A stretch of 64,000 nucleotides of DNA from Symsagittifera roscoffensis (Eukaryota; Xenacoelomorpha; Acoela; Convolutidae). The stretch spans positions 1-64,000 of the forward strand of contig NW_026971179.1 in the NCBI RefSeq assembly GCF_963678635.1, in the 5' to 3' direction. A program made the translations under genes and the position numbers. How positions within the stretch are numbered: position 1 is the first letter of the stretch; each line of letters opens with the position of its first letter. Positions 1 to 8,000 of this stretch are shown here, in pieces. A model generated the notes under the pieces. It saw only the letters and a program-made list of their open reading frames with translations, did not search any database and had not been told where the DNA came from.

Positions 1-1509
1 CGTGCATACCGTCAGCAGGATGGGGTCCATCTGGATCCTCAGTTCCTCAAGAAGGCAGCTCATCTTGTCGCACAGCCTCGCTACTTTCCTCGCTTCTCCC
101 CTTGACACGTCGTTGGTCCCAACCATCAGGGTCACTGTGTAAACTTTGGTCATCCCTAGCAAGTCCAGGGTTGCCAACATCTGTGGCGTGGCAGCTCCAG
201 CGAAACTCAAGACTCCTGTCTGCCAATGGGACCGTATCTGGGTCAACACCCGCACCAGGCTATCCCCTATAATTAGGTGAACTGCACCCTCTGGCACACG
301 AGGTGGCGCTAGATACTCCACCCAGGCTGCGTCATGGAAGCAGTCCCTCCTGGCTCCCTGTTCCGCACTCCAGTCCAGCCGATTGTGCCTGTGGTAGTTC
401 CCTTCTGTATTCTTCTTATAGCTTGCGATCACGACATTCCTGACCGGCTGTTCCCTCCAAGTTGGGGGAAGCTCTGGCCTTGTCGATCTTTCACGACTCT
501 GCTGTTGCAATTTCTCGCCTAGCTCCTTCAGGCGCGATGAGGCGCCACTCACCTGACTGCCACTCGAGGTCGAGGTTGGGGTATATCCTGGTAACACCAC
601 ATCCATCAGAGGACGTACAGGTTGTGTCTCTAGGTTGCGCAAGGAAGGCGTCACGTCATTCGGTATCCAGACCTCTAACCCTTCGCTCATGTGTTCTCTG
701 GCCTCGCGGTCAAGGTTGAACCGTCCTCTAGCCCTGGGAGCTTCATCCACCTCCATGCGCGACTCTGGCCTCGAGCTGGTCACCACTCGTTCGTTTGACC
801 TGGCTCCCTTCTGTGCGTCAAGCTCGCGTTGTCGCTGTTCTATCCTTTCCAACTCCGACTTCAGTTGATCACGATTTGCGACGTTCTCCCGCACCCTCAG
901 CTCCTGCTGATGTTCAGCCCTTAGCATCTCAAGTAATTTCGACGTCTGATCTCGCTCGTCGACTGCCTGGTCTCTCTCCAGCTGAAGCTTCTCCCTGTCC
1001 AGCTTCGCCTGATCCCGATCGAGGTTCGCTTTATTCCTCTCCTTCAGCGCCTTCTCGAGCTCTTTCTTTAGAACCCCCAGATCCGGATATGCCTCTGTCG
1101 TCTGTTGCGCTCGCGACATCGACGGCACCTTACTCGAGCTCTGGCCTGTGGATCTTGCTGTTGGTCTCGTCGGTAGCGGAAACTCTCCTGCGCCGTGTTC
1201 GGTGTTGTTACTCAGGCCAGGATTTCTTGCCAAGTCAAAGCCCCTTACTCCTCCATCCGCATTCCAAGATAACCATCTGGTCTGTTCTCGATTTGATATG
1301 CCCTCGGTGGTGTAGCCGACCATCAAGACAGCCTCCGTCGCAGACTCCCTGCACTCACCCTGGTCCTCCAACTGGAGGATCGCATTCAGCATCACCGCCA
1401 TTCTCTCGTCTATCTGGGTGTAGTCCAGGTCCCTCAAGCGTCTGTACAGCTCGTCAAGAGTGGGCTTCTTCAGAGCCGCGGGCACGGAGTTCCAGAATCG
1501 GTCTGCCAT
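1..1509 (-). CDS. Gypsy ORF2: coiled coil plus SGNH/GDSL hydrolase-like domain (3' end outside window)
   Basis: I translated the minus strand from the ATG at 1509-1507 and found no stop through position 1, giving 503 codons that continue outside the window. Residues about 143-226 are rich in E, K, R, Q, D and L and look like a long coiled coil. From about residue 412 there is IIGDSLVRV, a GDS block I with the nucleophile serine, and at about 463 MVGTNDVS, a block III GxND. These are the signatures of SGNH/GDSL hydrolases; the block V D-x-x-H would lie past the edge. The ORF follows gag-pol by 523 nt on the same strand, the place where env or accessory genes sit in LTR elements. Plus-strand frames here (for example 795-1538) are its shadows. 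Esterase activity is inferred from motifs only. Confidence 0.75.
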   Translation of the reverse strand, partial: MADRFWNSVPAALKKPTLDELYRRLRDLDYTQIDERMAVMLNAILQLEDQGECRESATEAVLMVGYTTEGISNREQTRWLSWNADGGVRGFDLARNPGLSNNTEHGAGEFPLPTRPTARSTGQSSSKVPSMSRAQQTTEAYPDLGVLKKELEKALKERNKANLDRDQAKLDREKLQLERDQAVDERDQTSKLLEMLRAEHQQELRVRENVANRDQLKSELERIEQRQRELDAQKGARSNERVVTSSRPESRMEVDEAPRARGRFNLDREAREHMSEGLEVWIPNDVTPSLRNLETQPVRPLMDVVLPGYTPTSTSSGSQVSGASSRLKELGEKLQQQSRERSTRPELPPTWREQPVRNVVIASYKKNTEGNYHRHNRLDWSAEQGARRDCFHDAAWVEYLAPPRVPEGAVHLIIGDSLVRVLTQIRSHWQTGVLSFAGAATPQMLATLDLLGMTKVYTVTLMVGTNDVSRGEARKVARLCDKMSCLLEELRIQMDPILLTVCT

Positions 1510-1544
1510 TTTTGCAACTTCGGGATGTATATAGGTAGATGTTA

Positions 1545-1611
1545 ACCAGCTCAAGAATTACCTTACCAACTCAAGAATTACCTTACCAACTCAAGTATTA
1601 CCCAATTCAAG
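1545..1611. repeat. 20-bp tandem repeat, three copies
   Basis: The unit TCAAGAATTACCTTACCAAC occurs at 1551 and 1571, with a diverged third copy from 1591. It lies in the 523-nt gap (1510-2032) between gag-pol and ORF2. The rest of the gap is AT-rich and noncoding. It could hold a splice acceptor for a subgenomic ORF2 message, but I cannot pick one with confidence. Confidence 0.8.
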
Positions 1612-2032
1612 AATTCTCTAGAAATGTTCTCTTGCAACTACTTGCTGTAGATTCGGATTATCGCGTGTTCAATCAAGATTCTCTCTTTTTGTTTCTCGCT
1701 TGAGTGTAGTTGGATTTTCAACTTTGTTTTTCAAACTCGATCTGAAAACAGAAAGCTTATTAAAACTTAGCATGTCACGTTCCTAACCTAGGGACCCCCC
1801 TTCTACCCATATGGTTAAAATCTTATCATTCTCATATCACTTAAAGCAATTCGATTGGATTTTCCTTTAAGAACATGCAGATTCATTTTATGTTTTAGCA
1901 CCATCAATTCTTTCTTTTAAAATTCAATTGTCATGCCAATCACATCTTAAGATCCTTTTACCTGCGCCGCACCCCAGTACCTAACTCAAGACTCCTCCCT
2001 CACACCCGACCTGATACCTCCATGTACCCGAC

Positions 2033-5000
2033 TCAGGCGATGCTCAAGTAGTACTTCTTGTGAAGATGCACCATTATCTCTGTTTCTGCAAAGACCACAT
2101 GTAGGATAGCGTACAATTCCCTCGAGCTCAGTTTGCCCCTGTTTGGGTCGTACACCGGCATCGAGACCTCCACTATTCCTCTTTCAATCATGAAGTCACG
2201 TAGTCTTGTCAGTGCCAATATCACGTGTTCGGGATCAATTGTGTTTCTGTCGTTGACTCTCGTTACTAGGAAGCAGAGGTATTTGCCCGGGACCTGTGCC
2301 ACTGACGGTGGAAGCGCTGCCATGCCTCCCAGTCCTGGCCTCTGTCTGAACAGAAACTCTACGTTCTGGTACTCTCTTTTGAAGTCAGCCTCCAATCTTG
2401 ATTTGAAACTCATGTCCGCCGTGATGCAGATCGCGCTGGTCCTGTTTGACAGGATGAAGTCGCTATCCGTTATCATGATGTTCTCTGAGTATTCATTGGG
2501 TATTTCGAATTTCGTTTTGAAATTCCTTCCTATGGTAGGCTCTGGTTCTTCTTCCTCCAGTTCCAATCCGCTTGTTTCCCTCACTTCCTTGAGCTTCTTT
2601 ATCATCAAATTTTCGGTGTGGGTAAGTCCTACCCCCACTCCCCGGACAAAAATATTTATCGACGTCCCCGTCGATGTAGTCGGGTCTGAATTGTCCTTAG
2701 GGATGTCCAGTGGCCTGTCTGTTGCTGTCCATCCGAAAAGAGGGTCCTCTGTCTTCATGTAATTTGCTGCTGATACATCGATTTGCTGAATGCTTTGTCC
2801 TTCGCGGCTCTCGTCCTTGACATCACGCATCCACTCTAGAATCCTCAAGTTCGTGTTCTCCCTCCTTTCTATCTCACTCTGTTCGAGATCCGTCTCCAAT
2901 TCTGGCGTCGAGTAATCATCCTGCGGATAATGTCCACCATCGTCAATGACCTGCCATTCCTCTCCGGCTTCCAGTTCGCCTGCGCTTAGTAGTTCATCGC
3001 CCAACTTGTCTGGCTGTATCTTATCGATCAAGAAGTCATCCCCGTACCTATTGTACCTCATGCCTGTGCGTTTACGATTGCCAGTCCTGGTTTCCGGTGG
3101 TGTTGGTCGATCCGGCTCCATCCACTTCGGTACCTCGTTTTGCTCTGGGTCGTTCCAGTCTTCTTCTACAAATGAACCTGCATCCGACTCCACTTCTATC
3201 TTTTCGTTGTCGTCCAAACTCAAGTTCTCATTACCATCATTTTTCTCTCTAGTGCCTTTCTCATTCACTTCGCACGCTGGTTCCACCACCAGGTACTCAA
3301 GACCTTCCATGTCTTTTGGTAGGCACCAGTCCTCCGGGGACGGGACATGAGGCTTCAGATTTTCGTAATGTGCTGCTCGCCCTGTACTCAAGCGATAGAA
3401 CCGTCCTTGTTGATGTACTTCCGTAATCATGAACGGTCCTCTCCATTTCTTGAGTAGTTTCTTTGTTCCCTTGGGCGGTATGACATTTTGGAAGACCCAC
3501 ACGTATTGGCCCACTTCGTATGGCTTTGCTCTTAGTATCTTTTCGTCATATTTCTTGCGTTGCCTCATTTGCGCTTGCGCCGTGTTTCTCCGACATAGCT
3601 CGTTTAGCTCTTGTTGTCTTTTGATCGCTTCCTTCACGTATGCTTGAGGTGACGTCCTCTTCCCCTCGTACTCCGGGTAGAAGAATGTTATAGGCATTGC
3701 CCTTTCCCTGCCTGTCAACATCATGAAAGGACTGATACCCGTCGTTGAGTGCTGAGTACTATTATAGGCTCCTACTACCTGTGGCAGGTATTTGTCCCAG
3801 TCCGTCATGTATCTCGAGCAGTACACCCTGAGCATGTTGACCAGTGTCCTGTTCTGTCTCTCTACCAACCCATTGGTCTGTGGATGATAGGTCGTCGAGT
3901 GCGCTTGAGCAATGTGTGATCTCTTCATCAATTCTTTTGTCAAGTCCCCCACAAAAGCCTTGCCGTTGTCCGACTGGAAAGTCATTGGACAACCATACCG
4001 CGATATCCAATGCGTTATCAGGTGATCACATGTCTCCTCTGCCGAGGCTGTCTGGCACGGAACCGCTTCCGCCAACTTGGTGAAGTGATCTATTATAACT
4101 AGTATTTGGTTATAACCCGACTCCGTCATGCAGATTTTCTGATGGTCTATCTGCACCACTTCATTGAATTCCGAACTCTCGACAGACTTGAGGGGAAACT
4201 TCATCTTCCTTGGGTCTTTTACTTGAAGGCATGCTAGGCAGGCATTCACCCATCTCTCGCAAGCTTTTCTCATTCCCGGCCAATCAAACCTGTGAAGTAT
4301 CCTTTGTTGTACTTTATCTATCCCCTGGTGGCCCATCTGGTCGTGTGATCTGAAAAGCACCTCCGTTTGGTACAATTGTGGTAGTATGATGAGGTTGTGT
4401 TTGTGTAATATTTTTTCCTCATCTCTTCTCTTGCACGCTACCACCCCTTCAGCTGTGTGATAAAGTAAATCTCTCTTTTCTTTGTAGAACTGGCTCAAGA
4501 TCTTGTAGCTGTCTTCCTCAAGTTCCCCCTTCTCCTTGACTCCCGAATGGATCCATTTGGAGAGGTTACTTGTCATTTTGTCATTCCTCTGGGCCCTTAT
4601 TAGGTCAGACAGCCTGTATCTCGCCTTAACGTGCTCCTTTAGCGCCATGATCTGTCCATTCATTTCACCAGGGTTGTGGATGTCATCGCTCAGCTTCACA
4701 CATATCATCCTTTTCACGATTTTCATGTCGTCTTCTGGTACCAGATTCGTTCTGACGTTTGAGTTGCACGATAGTTCCCTTAGTGGTTTTCTTGAAACTG
4801 CTATTTTCTCGAGCTCTTCACCACCTCGTACCTCTTGTATTTCCAGATTGTACGTCCCTGAAGATGGATCCGTCTGTAATTCCCTGTCGTGCTGTCTTAT
4901 CTTCTCTTCCGCCAGTATCATGCATAGACTGTCTTGGTCTTCGCTGCTCTCATCCGAGTCTTCATCCCATTCTTCACGCTCCCCGGACAATTTCCCTTCT

Positions 5001-8000
5001 CCGGTTTCGTCTTCTTCCATGAATCTGGACCACTCCCCGGACTCTTGATCTAGTCCCAGGTGTTCAACTTCTTCTCTGAATGTTACTTTGTTATCCCTGA
5101 CTTTTGTCTGCTCCAGAATTTTGTCGGGGATTTTTTCAACTAGTGATCGCACAACTTCCTTGCTATCAGTGATGCTTCCTTTTGAGACGTCAGTATTGTT
5201 CACTGTTTCTTCTCTCCGAAGTATGGTTAGTTCCGGTGCCTCCTGACCTTTCCCTTGGATCACGGGCTTGTCATCTGATAGTTTCTCAAGCAACCTCATT
5301 AAGTCTTCATCTATTCGGACCGTTCCCTCCTCTACCTGGATGAGATCATAACCTTTTGCCTTGAGTGTTTCCCTCACGATCTTGGACTTGAGCATTATTC
5401 CTACCGGAATCCCTCTGCTTCTCTTCAAGATGGTCTTTTCAAGAGGCTCTTTCGGCAATTCGGGATGATCTTCAATCGGTTTGCCTGATTTGTCCAGCCA
5501 TCTCGTGAGTGGAAGACTGTCGTACGTTTCTTTGTCCATAAAGGAGAAGCCGTCTTTGATCTCAGGTCTGTCCGCCTCTCTTTGTTCTTGCCTCTCGTAG
5601 AACTCCGTCTTCTTACTCAAGCTGTCAGCATTTTGATGTTTATCTCGTGTTCTGTGCTCAATTATCATGTTGTATCCATCCAAGCGAACTATCCACCTCC
5701 CAATATAGCTCTGGTCCATTGAGTACGTTTTCAGCCAGCTTAGTGCTCGGTTGTCGACTCGCAGCTTGAAGGGCTCACTGCCTAAGTATGCTCTGTATTT
5801 TTCGACAAAGGTGACCACCGCGAACATCTCTGCTTTCGGTGCTCCGTACTTCATTTCTGTGTCACTTAGGACCTTGCTCCCGTATGCTATTGGTCTCAAG
5901 ACTGTCTTCCCATTCCATTCTTGTTCTTGATGGAGAATCCCAGAAATAGCGACTACTGATGCATCCGTGTCTAGCACGTACATCCCTTTCTCAGTCGGCA
6001 TACCCAGTACTGGTGCCTCACACAGCTCTTTCTTTATTCTCTGGAATGACTCTTCTGCCGCGTTGTTCCACGTGAACTTCTTGCCCTTATGTCTCATTAA
6101 TTGTTGCATCGGGTATACTTTGTCCGCATATCCCTTGATGAATTCTCTATAATAGTTGGCGAAACCCAGGAAGCTCATCAGCTGGTGTTCCGTCTTCGGT
6201 GATTTCCAGGTTAGGACTGCTTCCACGGCGTCTGGGTCAGGTCTGATACCGTGTTTATCTACCATCCTGCCCAAGTATTTGATCGAGTCCTTGAGTATCT
6301 CGCACTTTGATGGTTTACACTTCAGCCCCGATCTTTTCATGCACGCGAACACCTCGTCAAGCCTCTCGATGTGGTCTTCTAGTGTTGGCGTTGCTATTAC
6401 CACGTCGTCCACGTAGCACATTACCAGGTTGCCGTACTTCTTCGTCACGCCTATCAACGCGTGTGCCATCAGCCGCTGAAACGTGGCTGTTGCATTGCAG
6501 AGTCCAAACGGCATCCGTTTCCATTGAAACAGACCCAACTCACAGGCGAACCCTGTCTTGTCCCTGTCTTGCTTCCTTAATGGTACCTGCCAAAAGGCCG
6601 AGCCTAAATCAAGAGTCGTAAAAAATTTCGCATCACCTAACTTCGAGAGGCTCTCATCAATTCTAGGTATGGGATAGGCATCCTTTACCGTGACGGAGTT
6701 CAGGTATCGAAAGTCACAACAAAACCTTAACTGGTCGCCTTTCTTTTTGGCCATCACTACTCCACACGCCCACGGTGACTTGGATGGTTCTATCATGTCA
6801 TACTCTAGTAACGTTTCGATTTCTTTTCTACACGCGTCCGATTTGTGTGGGGTCATGCGCCTCGCCCCCTCCCTGTGTGGCACCGCGTTTTCCTCAAGTT
6901 CTATTTCATGTTCAACAAAATTACAACACCCGATATCCGCCTTATGCCTTGAAAAAACCTCCTCGTTCCGCTCTAGTACGTCCTTGATAGCTTCGAGCTG
7001 TTCATCTTTCAGTTTGCCCCTTAAATGTTCAATCTCCGGCAGAACCGGTTTATCAGTTTGCATTTCATCTAGTGTGGGTCGCTCTGGAAAGTTCGAACAG
7101 CTCGAAAGCCCATCGTCCGTTTCTGACTTAAGTGATTTGATAAGACTTGAAGAATCCTTTATTCTCTGCAATCGTCTCAAGATACAAATTTTGTCCCTGT
7201 GATTAGGACAATCAACAACTTCATTTTGTTTTGAGTTTTCAATTGTTTCGTATCGAGTTTTAACTGGTAAAGCATATCCCAGCTTCCTCCCTCTCTGTAT
7301 CGTGATCGGTATATCAAGGGTATTCAACAAGACACTGACGCAGAGGCCGCTCTTCGTTATCGAAAATGATCTTCCTAAAACAGCAGCGCTTTGACTATTG
7401 GGATTCGGAACTATACACACTTGCTTGTTGTCACTTAAATCATTATAATTTTTCATCCTCAAGCTTACGATTGCCGCTTCATTAGCTTTTAACCTCACTC
7501 TCCTACTCAAGAATACCGGTGCTTTGTTTTCATTCGCCATTATTAAATTTACCGGTTTGATTGCGTACCTCCTATCCGGGTTCCGTATCCTGAACATTGC
7601 ATTATTTAGATCAATCGTTACGTCGAAATTCCTGATGAAGTCTCTGCCCAAAATGAATTGGTCAGATTCATCTAGGTTTTCTACCACGATGAAGCTCATC
7701 CACAGGTTACGTTCCCCCAAATTGAGGGCTATTATCGGCGTCCTGCCCAGCACCCGTAGGGCCCCTTTGTTTGCAGCTGACAGCCGTATTCTCGAGTCTA
7801 TCAAGTCACCTTTGTCAAAGCCCATCTTTTCCCATGTTTCGATTGGTATGACGCTCAAGACTGCTCCCGTGTCAAGTAATCCACGCAACTGAGTCTTTTT
7901 GCCATTTATGTCTAGCACGTGCCCTGTCACGTCTGCTTCCGTCCCGATGTGCATTGCATCTTCTTCAAGCATGGCACAGTGTCCGATCGATCTTACTTTC

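Noticed and set aside
795..1538. 247-residue plus-strand ORF rich in S and P
   Set aside because: It is the shadow of the minus-strand ORF2, which has a coiled coil and SGNH motifs.
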